Of a stretch of 24,052 nucleotides of DNA, positions 7,821 to 15,482 are shown piece after piece. The stretch spans positions 1-24,052 of the forward strand of contig URLG01000040.1 of NCBI GenBank assembly GCA_900548535.1, read 5' to 3'. Position numbers and translations under genes: made by a program. Position 1 is the first letter of the stretch; each line of letters begins with the position of its first letter. Below the pieces are notes generated by a model. It was not told the DNA's origin. It did not search any database and worked only from the letters and a program-made list of their open reading frames with translations. Origin of the DNA: Candidatus Segatella intestinihominis. Lineage in GTDB: Bacteria; Bacteroidota; Bacteroidia; Bacteroidales; Bacteroidaceae.

Positions 7821-10298
7821 ATGACATATACTATTGAAAAGGTAACCACACTGATAGGTGCGCGTCGCTATGGAGACAATGATACCAACATCGGTTTTAT
7901 CCTGACCGATAGTCGATCACTTTGTTTCCCAGAGGAAACTCTGTTCTTTGCGCTCAAGTCGGAGCGCAACGATGGTCACAACTACATTCCAGAGTTGTAT
8001 CGTCGTGGTGTGAAGAACTTCGTGGTAACGGATGTTCCTAAAGGGTATGCGTCGGATTATCCAGAGGCTAACTTCCTGAAGGTGGTCAACACCCTGGAGG
8101 CTTTGCAGCGCCTTGCCGAGCGTCATCGTGATGAATTTAACATTCCGATAGTGGGCATCACGGGGTCTAATGGCAAGACGATGGTCAAGGAGTGGCTCTA
8201 TCAGTTGCTCTCACCAAGCATGTTTGTTACTCGCAGCCCTCGCAGCTACAATTCGCAGATAGGTGTGCCATTGTCAGTATGGCTCATGAACGAGCAGACC
8301 CAGGTGGGCGTATTCGAGGCTGGCATCAGTCAACCAGGCGAGATGCTTGCCCTTCGCGACATCATCCAGCCAACCATCGCCGTATTGACCAATGTGGGTG
8401 CGGCGCATCAGGAGAATTTCTCTTCCATGGAGGAGAAATGCAGGGAGAAACTCATCCTCTTCCATGATGCCGAGACCATCGTATATGATGGCGACGACGA
8501 GATGATCACTAAGATGATAGCCGAATACAAGGACTTCAAGGGCGAGAAACTCTTCTGGTCAGAGAAGAATCCTGAGGCTCCTTTCTATGTGAAGAGCGTG
8601 GAGAAGCAGCAGAACGTAACGGTTATCACCTATATATATAAAGGTATAGAGGATAGTTTCTCTATACCATTCATTGATGATGCTTCGGTGCAGAACTCCA
8701 TCGTGTGTGCCGTAGTGGCTAGCAAGCTAGGATTGGATGCCGAGGATATCGACAAGCGTATGTCTATGCTCGAACCAGTGGCTATGCGACTGGAAGTGAA
8801 GGTGGGACAGCATGGTTGTACCCTGATCAATGATAGCTACAATAGCGATATCAATTCCCTCGACATCGCTCTCGACTTCATGAACCGTCGTCCTGACCAT
8901 CGTGGTCGTCGCCATACTCTCATCTTGAGCGACATCTACCAGAGCGGCATGGCTCCAGATGCTCTCTACAAAGAGGTAAGCGACTTGGCTAGAAAGCGTG
9001 GCGTAGTGAAGTTTATCGGTATTGGTCCTGAACTCTGCCGTGAACAAGACCAGATTCAGATACATGAAAAGTTCTTCTTCCAGAATGTGGAGGAGTTTAT
9101 TGAGAGTGAAGTGTTTACTTCTCTCCGTGATGAGGTGATTCTGCTGAAGGGCGCTCGCCAGTTTGGTTTCGACCAGCTTACCGAGTTGCTGGTTCAGAAG
9201 GTACACGAAACCACACTGGAGGTAAATCTCAATGCAGTGGTAGCTAATCTCAACTACTATCGTTCCTTCATGAAGCCAGAGACCAAGCTCGTTTGCATGA
9301 TCAAGGCTGATGGTTATGGAGCAGGAGCCGTGGAGATAGCCAAGACATTGCAGGATCATCGTGTGGACTATCTTGCTGTTGCCGTTGCCGATGAGGGCGT
9401 TACCCTTCGCAAGAACGGTATCACTAGCAACATCATGATCATGAACCCAGAGATGACGGCATTCAAGACCATGTTTGATTATGACTTGGAGCCAGAGGTG
9501 TATTCCTTCCGCTTGCTCGATGCCCTGATTCGTGCGGCAGAGAAGGAGGGTGTTACAGGATTCCCTGTTCACATCAAGCTTGATACAGGTATGCACCGTC
9601 TCGGTTTCGACCCAGAGAATGATATGGAAGAACTCATCGGCAAGCTGAAGCATCAGAATGCCATCATCCCTCGCAGCGTGTTCTCTCACTTCGTGGGTAG
9701 TGATGACGACGGCTTCGATGCCTTTTCTGCTCATCAGTTTGAGCTCTTCGATAAGGGTAGCAAGCAGCTTCAGGCAGCCTTCGACCATAAGATATTGCGC
9801 CATATCTGCAATTCGGCAGGTATCGAGCACTTCCCAGAGCGCCAGTTGGATATGTGTCGATTGGGATTGGGACTCTATGGCATCAACTCTCGCAACAATG
9901 AGACCATCAACTGCGTGAGCACGCTGAATACTACCATCTTGCAGATGCATCACATCAAGGCAGGAGAGAGTGTGGGCTATAGCCGCAAGACCATCCTGGA
10001 TAAGGACAGCGTCATCGCTGCCATCCCAATCGGATATGCCGACGGACTGAACCGCCATCTCGGCAATCGCCATGCTTACTGCCTGGTCAACGGACAGAAG
10101 GCTGACTATGTGGGAAATATCTGCATGGATGTGGCAATGATAGATGTAACAGGCATTGACTGCAAGGAGGGAGACTCCGTGGAAATCTTTGGCGAACATC
10201 TGCCAGTGCAGACGCTCAGCGACATCCTTGATACCATTCCATACGAGGTGCTCACTACCATTAGCAATCGTGTGAAGAGAGTATATTATCAAGATTGA
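7821..10298 (+). CDS. murF-alr: Bifunctional MurF (UDP-MurNAc-tripeptide:D-Ala-D-Ala ligase)/alanine racemase
   Basis: Two peptidoglycan-precursor enzymes in one 825-residue cytoplasmic protein. The N-terminal half is a Mur ligase: it has the ATP-binding motif GITGSNGKT (112-120), the Mur-ligase stretch EAGISQPGEM and a C-terminal domain with INDSYNS, and adds D-Ala-D-Ala to UDP-MurNAc-tripeptide. The C-terminal half, from about residue 464, is a fold-III PLP alanine racemase: K495 in MIKADGYGAG is the PLP lysine and Y720 in SVGYSRK the opposing catalytic tyrosine. The racemase therefore makes the D-alanine from which the ligase's own dipeptide substrate is built (through Ddl, not in this window). 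This fusion is known in Bacteroidota. Both domains keep their key residues, so both should be active. Heptamer arrays flank the gene. Confidence 0.96.
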   Translation: MTYTIEKVTTLIGARRYGDNDTNIGFILTDSRSLCFPEETLFFALKSERNDGHNYIPELYRRGVKNFVVTDVPKGYASDYPEANFLKVVNTLEALQRLAERHRDEFNIPIVGITGSNGKTMVKEWLYQLLSPSMFVTRSPRSYNSQIGVPLSVWLMNEQTQVGVFEAGISQPGEMLALRDIIQPTIAVLTNVGAAHQENFSSMEEKCREKLILFHDAETIVYDGDDEMITKMIAEYKDFKGEKLFWSEKNPEAPFYVKSVEKQQNVTVITYIYKGIEDSFSIPFIDDASVQNSIVCAVVASKLGLDAEDIDKRMSMLEPVAMRLEVKVGQHGCTLINDSYNSDINSLDIALDFMNRRPDHRGRRHTLILSDIYQSGMAPDALYKEVSDLARKRGVVKFIGIGPELCREQDQIQIHEKFFFQNVEEFIESEVFTSLRDEVILLKGARQFGFDQLTELLVQKVHETTLEVNLNAVVANLNYYRSFMKPETKLVCMIKADGYGAGAVEIAKTLQDHRVDYLAVAVADEGVTLRKNGITSNIMIMNPEMTAFKTMFDYDLEPEVYSFRLLDALIRAAEKEGVTGFPVHIKLDTGMHRLGFDPENDMEELIGKLKHQNAIIPRSVFSHFVGSDDDGFDAFSAHQFELFDKGSKQLQAAFDHKILRHICNSAGIEHFPERQLDMCRLGLGLYGINSRNNETINCVSTLNTTILQMHHIKAGESVGYSRKTILDKDSVIAAIPIGYADGLNRHLGNRHAYCLVNGQKADYVGNICMDVAMIDVTGIDCKEGDSVEIFGEHLPVQTLSDILDTIPYEVLTTISNRVKRVYYQD

Positions 10299-10302
10299 TT
10301 TA

Positions 10303-10443
10303 GTTAGGAGTTAGGAGTTAGGAGTTTGGAGTTAGGAGTTTGGAGTTTGGAGTTAGGAAGTTTAAGGCTCAATATGAGGCTTTTTGTCTGTCAACTCCTA
10401 ACTTCTAACTCCTAACTCCCAACTCCTAACTTTAACTCCTAAC
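10303..10443. repeat. Inverted heptamer array (GTTAGGA/TCCTAAC) downstream of murF-alr
   Basis: Left arm 10303-10358 is eight in-register heptamers, GTTAGGA or GTTTGGA (variable base A,A,A,T,A,T,T,A). Right arm 10396-10443 has the complementary heptamers TCCTAAC with variants TTCTAAC and TCCCAAC, and one copy has shrunk to a hexamer (10431-10436). The arms flank a small terminator-like hairpin. The array starts four bases after the murF-alr stop. Its orientation and unit match the three-copy array at 7743. Confidence 0.95.
10364..10385 (+). terminator. Terminator-like hairpin inside the heptamer arms
   Basis: AAGGCTC (10364-10370) pairs with GAGGCTT (10376-10382), with one G-G mismatch, around an AATAT loop, and is followed by a run of T. 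It is a plausible end for the yfhO-GSCFA-murF-alr transcript; the flanking heptamer arms would extend the hairpin greatly. Confidence 0.5.
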
Positions 10444-10472
10444 TTTTTAAGTATTTTTTTACCTTAAAACGT

Positions 10473-10502
10473 ATTGATTTTGAAGAAAAAAGTGTATCTT
10501 TG
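10473..10502 (+). promoter_or_regulatory. Promoter of the uronate operon
   Basis: TATCTTTG (10495-10502) matches the Bacteroidota -7 box; a partial -33 ATTG (10473-10476) lies 18 bp upstream. The start of transcription would leave a leader of about 80 nt before the ATG at 10589, containing a short GGTGC/GCACC hairpin (10533-10551). Confidence 0.6.
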
Positions 10503-10588
10503 TGCCCAAATTACGATCTTAAAACAAACGAGGGTGCGCAAGAGGTGCACCATGACAACTATTTTAACAATTCAAAAAAGAATAAACA

Positions 10589-11950
10589 ATGGAACAAGTA
10601 TTTAGCTATATCATAAGCTTGGGTGCAAGCGTGATGATGCCAATCATCTTCACCGTCATAGGCTTATGTATAGGCATGAAATTCGGAAAGGCATTGAAAT
10701 CGGGACTCTTCGTAGGTGTGGGTTTCGTAGGACTCGGTGTGGTTACAGCTCTGCTCACCACCAACTTCAATGACCCGCTCAAGGCAATCTCTGATTTGTA
10801 TCATTTGCAGCTCAACGTCTTCGACATGGGATGGCCTGCCGCAGCTGCCGTTGCCTATAATACGGCAGTGGGTGCTCTCATTATCCCTATCTGCTTGGGC
10901 GTGAACTTCCTGATGCTCATTACCAAGACCACTCGCACCGTAAACATCGACTTGTGGAACTACTGGCACTTTGCCTTTATCGGTGCCGTGGCTTACTTCG
11001 TGATGGGAGAGAGCTTGGTCTGGGGCTATTTCGCAGCCATCGTATGCTATATCATCACCTTGGTATGCGCCGACTTGACAGCCGAAAGATTCCAGAAATA
11101 TTACGACTTGGAGGGCATCTCCATTCCGCAGCCATTCTGCCAGAGCTTCATGCCATTTGCTATCGTACTGAATAAATTGCTCGATAAGATACCTGGTTTC
11201 TCTAAGCTAGATGTTGATGCAGAGGGACTGAAGAAGAAGTTTGGTGTGCTCGGTGAACCATTGGTGCTCGGAGTCATCGTGGGTGCGCTCATCGGTTGGG
11301 CTGCCCAGCTCGATATCAAGAAGATTCTCTTCCTCGGTGTTACCATGGGAGCCGTGATGGAGTTGATTCCTCGTATCACATCGCTCTTTATAGACGGACT
11401 GAAGCCTATCTCTGAGAAGACTCAGGAGTTGGTGAAGACTAAGTTTAATGGCAAGAAGGTACATATCGGTATGAGCCCAGCCTTGGTAATCGGTCATCCT
11501 ACTACCTTGGTGGCATCTGTCATCTTGATACCAGTGATCCTTGCCATCGCCGTCTTCCTGCCGGGCAATCAGTTCTTGCCTCTTGCCTCATTGGCAGGCA
11601 TGTTCTATCTCTTCCCAATGATTTTGCCTTTCACCAAGGGCAATGTGGTGAAGACATTGATAGTGGGTCTCGTGGCACTCATCATCGGTCTCTATTTCGT
11701 AACCGATATGGCTCCAGACTTCACTTTGGCAGCCAACCAAGTGTTTGCAGCCACAGGCGATAAGACAGCTCAGATACCAGAAGGTTTCTCGGGTGGAGCT
11801 CTCGACTTTGCCTCTTCGCTCTTTGGCTGGGCTATCTATCGCAGTGTGAAATTATCATATGTGGGCATGGGCATCTTGACTATCATCACCATCGGTATGA
11901 TGGTTTGGAATCGCCAGCGCATCATTAAGGACGAAAAAAATAATAAATAA
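10589..11950 (+). CDS. PTS galactitol-type EIIC permease, orphan
   Basis: 453-residue polytopic protein resembling the galactitol-family EIIC (GatC/SgcC) of the phosphotransferase system, starting MEQVFSYIISLGASVMMPI and running through about 10-12 hydrophobic segments; PALVIGHPTTLVASVILIPV (about 296-315) is typical of this family's substrate region. In a normal PTS the permease works with IIA and IIB and the EI/HPr phosphate relay. None of these is encoded in the window, and Bacteroidota generally lack a working sugar PTS, so it may act as a non-phosphorylating permease. kduI starts only 6 bp after its stop and an ExuT-like MFS follows, so a uronate or unsaturated uronate from pectin is the likely cargo (inference). 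Its own promoter lies at about 10473-10502. Confidence 0.8.
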   Translation: MEQVFSYIISLGASVMMPIIFTVIGLCIGMKFGKALKSGLFVGVGFVGLGVVTALLTTNFNDPLKAISDLYHLQLNVFDMGWPAAAAVAYNTAVGALIIPICLGVNFLMLITKTTRTVNIDLWNYWHFAFIGAVAYFVMGESLVWGYFAAIVCYIITLVCADLTAERFQKYYDLEGISIPQPFCQSFMPFAIVLNKLLDKIPGFSKLDVDAEGLKKKFGVLGEPLVLGVIVGALIGWAAQLDIKKILFLGVTMGAVMELIPRITSLFIDGLKPISEKTQELVKTKFNGKKVHIGMSPALVIGHPTTLVASVILIPVILAIAVFLPGNQFLPLASLAGMFYLFPMILPFTKGNVVKTLIVGLVALIIGLYFVTDMAPDFTLAANQVFAATGDKTAQIPEGFSGGALDFASSLFGWAIYRSVKLSYVGMGILTIITIGMMVWNRQRIIKDEKNNK

Positions 11951-11956
11951 AAAATA

Positions 11957-12922
11957 ATGAAAAAAATAACATTAATATTAGCAGCAATGGTTTTAACAGC
12001 AAGTCAGGCTTTTGGCCAGTGTGGTAAGTGTGGATACGAGGTGAAGGCTGAGAACAGTTACACCAATTACAATGTTCGTTATGCTAGCAATCCTATTGAT
12101 GCCAAGCACTACACGACAGACCGTCTTCGTGGCGAGTTTGCCATTGAGAAGGTGTTTGCCCCAGGAGAGGTAAACTGGACATACACTATGTTCGACCGTT
12201 TCCTCATCGGTGGTGCTGAGCCAACAACAGCTCCATTGAAGCTTACATCTATCGCTCCGCTCTATACCGACAAACCAAACGACCAGAAGAATCTGCTCGA
12301 CAACCGTGAGCTCGGTATCATCAACATAGGTGGTGAGGGTACGGTAACTGTAGATGGCAAGAAGTATGTGCTCGGTTTCCAGGAGGCTCTCTATGTGGGT
12401 CGTGGTGCCAAGAACATCGAGATGAGCAGCAAGGATGCTGCCAAGCCAGCTAAATTCTATATGAACAGTGCTTGTGCTCACCAGACATTCCCTACCAAGA
12501 AGGTTACTCTGAAGGATGCCAACAACATCAAGGCAGGTAGCTTGAAAGAGAGCAACGACCGTGTGATCCATCAGTTGATTATCGATGGTGTAGCTGGTGT
12601 TCGTACATGCCAGTTGCAGATGGGGGTAACAGAATTGAAGGAGGGTAGCGTATGGAACACGATGCCAGCTCACACTCATCTTCGCCGTATGGAGACCTAC
12701 CTATATTATAATGTACCAGGGGGTCAGAAGATACTCCACGTGATGGGTGAGCCACAGGAGACACGTCCTATCTGGCTCAACAATGAGCAGGCTGTTATCG
12801 CTCCAGAGTGGTCTATCCACTGCGCAGCAGGTACTAGCAACTATACCTTTATCTGGGGTATGGCAGGCGAGAACCTCATCTACAATGATATGCAGGTAGT
12901 TAAGATCCCGGATCTCGAATAA
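11957..12922 (+). CDS. kduI: 4-deoxy-L-threo-5-hexosulose-uronate ketol-isomerase with predicted signal peptide
   Basis: Isomerises 5-keto-4-deoxyuronate from unsaturated pectin or glycan oligouronides to 2,5-diketo-3-deoxygluconate. The cupin metal site is fully conserved: H239, H241, E246 and H288 show the same 2-7-49 spacing as the E. coli enzyme. The protein has 321 residues against about 278 in E. coli, and all the extra length is at the N-terminus: a classic signal peptide MKKITLILAAMVLTASQAFG (1-20) followed by QCGKCG with a CxxC at 22-25. The E. coli start would align near residue 37. The sequence after AFG is not a canonical lipobox. If exported, the reaction would occur in the periplasm, unlike the cytoplasmic model. 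It lies 6 bp after the IIC gene and 66 bp before the MFS gene. Confidence 0.93.
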   Translation: MKKITLILAAMVLTASQAFGQCGKCGYEVKAENSYTNYNVRYASNPIDAKHYTTDRLRGEFAIEKVFAPGEVNWTYTMFDRFLIGGAEPTTAPLKLTSIAPLYTDKPNDQKNLLDNRELGIINIGGEGTVTVDGKKYVLGFQEALYVGRGAKNIEMSSKDAAKPAKFYMNSACAHQTFPTKKVTLKDANNIKAGSLKESNDRVIHQLIIDGVAGVRTCQLQMGVTELKEGSVWNTMPAHTHLRRMETYLYYNVPGGQKILHVMGEPQETRPIWLNNEQAVIAPEWSIHCAAGTSNYTFIWGMAGENLIYNDMQVVKIPDLE

Positions 12923-12932
12923 GAGATTCGGG
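12907..12932 (+). other. Hairpin straddling the kduI stop codon
   Basis: CCCGGATCTC (12907-12916) pairs with GAGATTCGGG (12923-12932) over ten base pairs including one G-U, with loop GAATAA that contains the stop codon. No T-run follows, so it is not a normal terminator; it may act as an RNA-processing or stability element between kduI and the MFS gene. Confidence 0.6.
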
Positions 12933-12988
12933 TTCTCCGAAAGAAGAATAAAAAGTAAAAAATAAATAAACGCTTAAAAACTTTGAAA

Positions 12989-14476
12989 ATGAGTCCTATT
13001 ACAACAAGTAAGATGTCCAACTTCCGTTGGGTAATTTGTGCGTTGCTTTTCATAGCAACCACCGTCAATTACATGGACCGTCAGGTTCTGTCATTGACAT
13101 GGAAAGACTTTATCGCTCCAGAATTCCACTGGACCGATGCTGATTATGGTACAATAACAGGATGCTTCTCTATCTTCTATGCCATAGCCAATCTTTTTGC
13201 CGGTAAGTTTATCGACTTCATGGGCACTAAGAAGGGTTACCTCATCGCCATCTTCGTATGGAGCACGGGTGCCGTGCTGCATGCCGGTTGTGGCTGGGTA
13301 GCTATGCAGATAGAGGGCTATGATTCTATTGAGGCACTTCGCTTGGTTCAGGCAGGTAGCGATGCAGCTGTTGCTATTGCCACCATCAGCGTATGGCTCT
13401 TCCTCTCTTGCCGCTTGATTCTTGCTGTGGGTGAGGCTGGTAACTTCCCTGCTGCCATCAAGGTTACGGCAGAGTATTTCCCTAAGAAAGACCGCGCTTT
13501 CTCTACAGCCATCTTCAATAGTGGTGCGTCTGTAGGTGCATTGGCAGCTCCTGCTACCATTCCTCTCTTGGCTCGTGCCATGGGTTGGGAGATGGCATTC
13601 GTCATCATCGGTGTACTGGGTTACATCTGGATGGGCTTATGGGTGTGGCTCTATGAGAAGCCAGCCAAGAGCAAGTTCGTTAATAATGCTGAGCTTACCT
13701 ATATTGAGCAGGATGAAGACTTGGAGAAGGTAGAGGCTGAGAAAGCTGAAGCTGAGGCTGGAAACGCGGAGGCTGCTGTCGAGGAACCAGAGAAGACTAT
13801 CGGTTTCTTGAAGTGTTTCACATTCCGTCAGACATGGTCGTTCATCACCGGTAAGTTTATGACTGATGGTGTATGGTGGTTCTTCCTCTTCTGGGCTCCA
13901 GCTTACTTCTCTGATCAGTATGGCTATTCTTCAGACTCCGGTATGGGTATCGCCCTCATCTTCACACTCTATGCTATCGTTACGGTATTGAGTATTGGTG
14001 GTGGTTACTTGCCTACTTACTTTGTGGACAAGAAGGGCATGAATCCATATATCGGCAGAATGCGTGCGATGTTGATTTTCGCTTGTTTCCCACTGCTCGG
14101 TTTGATAGCTCAACCTATGGGTGAGATTAGTCCTTGGTGGCCAGCTATTATCATCGGTTTACTGGGTGCTGGTCATCAGGCATGGTCAGCCAACTTGTAT
14201 TCTACCATTGGTGATATGTTCCCTAAGTCTACCGTTGCTACCATCACTGGTATTGGTGCAATGGCAGGTGGTATAGGGTCATTCCTCATCAACAAGGGCT
14301 CTGGTATGCTCTTCACATACGCCGAGGGTCAGGGCTCAGCCTTCACCTTCATGGGCTTCGAGGGCAAGCCTGCTGGTTACATGATTATCTTCTGCATCTG
14401 TGCCGTTGCTTATCTCATCGGCTGGTGCATCATGAAGGCATTGGTACCAAAGTACAAGCCAATCGTAGTGGAATAA
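12989..14476 (+). CDS. MFS transporter, hexuronate (ExuT)-like
   Basis: 495-residue major facilitator protein of the anion:cation symporter family, to which ExuT (galacturonate/glucuronate) belongs. The first helix carries NYMDRQVLS (residues 27-35), typical of this family, and the first cytoplasmic loop has the motif-A-like GKFIDFMGTKKG. About twelve membrane segments are visible. The central cytoplasmic loop contains an acidic, alanine/glutamate-rich insert (about 234-273, EKAEAEAGNAEAAVEEPE) of low complexity. ATG at 12989 is used; a TTG at 12983 and an ATG at 13013 are alternatives. As last gene of the IIC-kduI operon it probably imports uronates across the inner membrane; the exact substrate is inferred from the neighbours. 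Confidence 0.85.
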   Translation: MSPITTSKMSNFRWVICALLFIATTVNYMDRQVLSLTWKDFIAPEFHWTDADYGTITGCFSIFYAIANLFAGKFIDFMGTKKGYLIAIFVWSTGAVLHAGCGWVAMQIEGYDSIEALRLVQAGSDAAVAIATISVWLFLSCRLILAVGEAGNFPAAIKVTAEYFPKKDRAFSTAIFNSGASVGALAAPATIPLLARAMGWEMAFVIIGVLGYIWMGLWVWLYEKPAKSKFVNNAELTYIEQDEDLEKVEAEKAEAEAGNAEAAVEEPEKTIGFLKCFTFRQTWSFITGKFMTDGVWWFFLFWAPAYFSDQYGYSSDSGMGIALIFTLYAIVTVLSIGGGYLPTYFVDKKGMNPYIGRMRAMLIFACFPLLGLIAQPMGEISPWWPAIIIGLLGAGHQAWSANLYSTIGDMFPKSTVATITGIGAMAGGIGSFLINKGSGMLFTYAEGQGSAFTFMGFEGKPAGYMIIFCICAVAYLIGWCIMKALVPKYKPIVVE

Positions 14477-14497
14477 TTCGATTATGGTATATATAAT

Positions 14498-14534
14498 AAA
14501 AAAGACAGCGGCTTCTAACCGCTGTCTTTTTTTT
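14498..14534. terminator. Bidirectional terminator after the uronate operon
   Basis: Perfect stem AAAAAAGACAGCGG/CCGCTGTCTTTTTT with a 7-nt loop, followed by more T and preceded by A on the other strand. It separates the convergent MFS gene and nitroreductase gene. Confidence 0.95.
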
Positions 14535-14569
14535 ATGGATATGATATTATATGTTTTAAATATACGATA

Positions 14570-15307
14570 TTACATGAATCCTTGCTGCTTCAATGCTTCG
14601 ATGAATCCTTGGCTCATGGCTTCGCAATCCTTCTTGGTATAGCGGATATCGGTGAATACCTGGGCTAGGGTTTCTACATTGTTGATGCGAATGAACTCCT
14701 TGTTTTCCTCCAATGCTTCCTTCTCCTCGTAGAAATCATTGATTTTCTCTGGAGTATAGTCATCGAATGTCTCCTGATGCATGATGCTACGCAATGGCAA
14801 ACGGTCGCTCTTGGCTGGTTTCTCATCTGGCCATCCGATGGTGAGGGTGGCAACAGGCATCACGAGCTTAGGGAGTTTCAAAGTGTCGATAATCATCTTT
14901 GGCATATATACTGTGGTGCCCAAGAAGCAAGTCCCCATACCTGCTTCCTCTGCAAGATTGGTAAAAGTCTGGGTGAAGAGGAGGGCGTCGGTGGCAGCAT
15001 TCATGAAAGAGAGAATGTTGTCGTAGCCAGGATGTGCCTTACGATTCTCTGCCCAGATGGTGGTGCGGCGATAGTCGGCGCAGATGGTCAGCACCACTGG
15101 AGCCTGAGTCACCATTGGCTGGTTGAAGTGGGCAGGGGCTAATGCCTTCTTGCCCTCCTCGCTGCGAGTAACCACTACACTATAGAGCTGCAAGTTGCCC
15201 ATGGTTGGGGTGCGCTCCGCTTCTTCCAATAAGCTGTTCAGAAGTTCTTCTGATACTTCTCGGTTCGCATATTTGCGAATGGATGTTCTGTTCTTAATTG
15301 ATTCCAT
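14570..15307 (-). CDS. Nitroreductase-family FMN oxidoreductase (NfsA/FRP-like)
   Basis: 245-residue flavoprotein of the nitroreductase fold. RTSIRKY (7-13) supplies the FMN phosphate contacts, PTMGNLQ (34-40) the segment usually written P-S-x-x-N-x-Q, and GMGTCFLG (124-131) the glycine-rich FMN-binding segment. Length and the extended C-terminal region after residue 170 (HQETFDDYTPEKINDFYEEKE) resemble the NfsA/FRP group, which reduces nitroaromatics, quinones or flavins with NADPH. No signal peptide is present, so it is cytoplasmic. The natural substrate cannot be read. It is divergently transcribed from the following gene, with a TAACTTTG -7 box upstream. Confidence 0.88.
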   Translation of the reverse strand: MESIKNRTSIRKYANREVSEELLNSLLEEAERTPTMGNLQLYSVVVTRSEEGKKALAPAHFNQPMVTQAPVVLTICADYRRTTIWAENRKAHPGYDNILSFMNAATDALLFTQTFTNLAEEAGMGTCFLGTTVYMPKMIIDTLKLPKLVMPVATLTIGWPDEKPAKSDRLPLRSIMHQETFDDYTPEKINDFYEEKEALEENKEFIRINNVETLAQVFTDIRYTKKDCEAMSQGFIEALKQQGFM

Positions 15308-15327
15308 ATATTGCTAGTTTTTATTTG

Positions 15328-15335
15328 CAAAGTTA
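15328..15335 (-). promoter_or_regulatory. -7 box for the nitroreductase gene
   Basis: Minus-strand TAACTTTG matches TAnnTTTG, about 20 bp before the start codon at 15307. No convincing -33 TTTG was found at the usual distance. Confidence 0.6.
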
Positions 15336-15427
15336 CAGAAAGTTTTCCAAAAAGTGCCATTTATCTGTATTTTTATCGGTAGAAATGTCCAATTATGGCA
15401 TTTTTTATAGAAATATCTGCTAAAAGG

Positions 15428-15459
15428 TTTGATATTTTAGAAATATTATTTTAATTTTG
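15428..15459 (+). promoter_or_regulatory. Bacteroidota promoter of the gene at 15483
   Basis: TTTG (15428-15431) and TAATTTTG (15452-15459) are 20 bp apart. The predicted transcript start is close to 15465, giving a leader of only about 20 nt. Confidence 0.75.
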
Positions 15460-15482
15460 CACCTAAAAATGAAACGTTTGAT

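Noticed and set aside
8727..10292. 521-codon open frame on the minus strand inside murF-alr
   Set aside because: It is antisense to a gene with fully conserved enzyme motifs, and its predicted protein has no recognisable domains; it is a codon-usage shadow.
10533..10551. GGTGC/GCACC hairpin in the leader of the IIC gene as a riboswitch
   Set aside because: Only five base pairs and no known aptamer core were seen.
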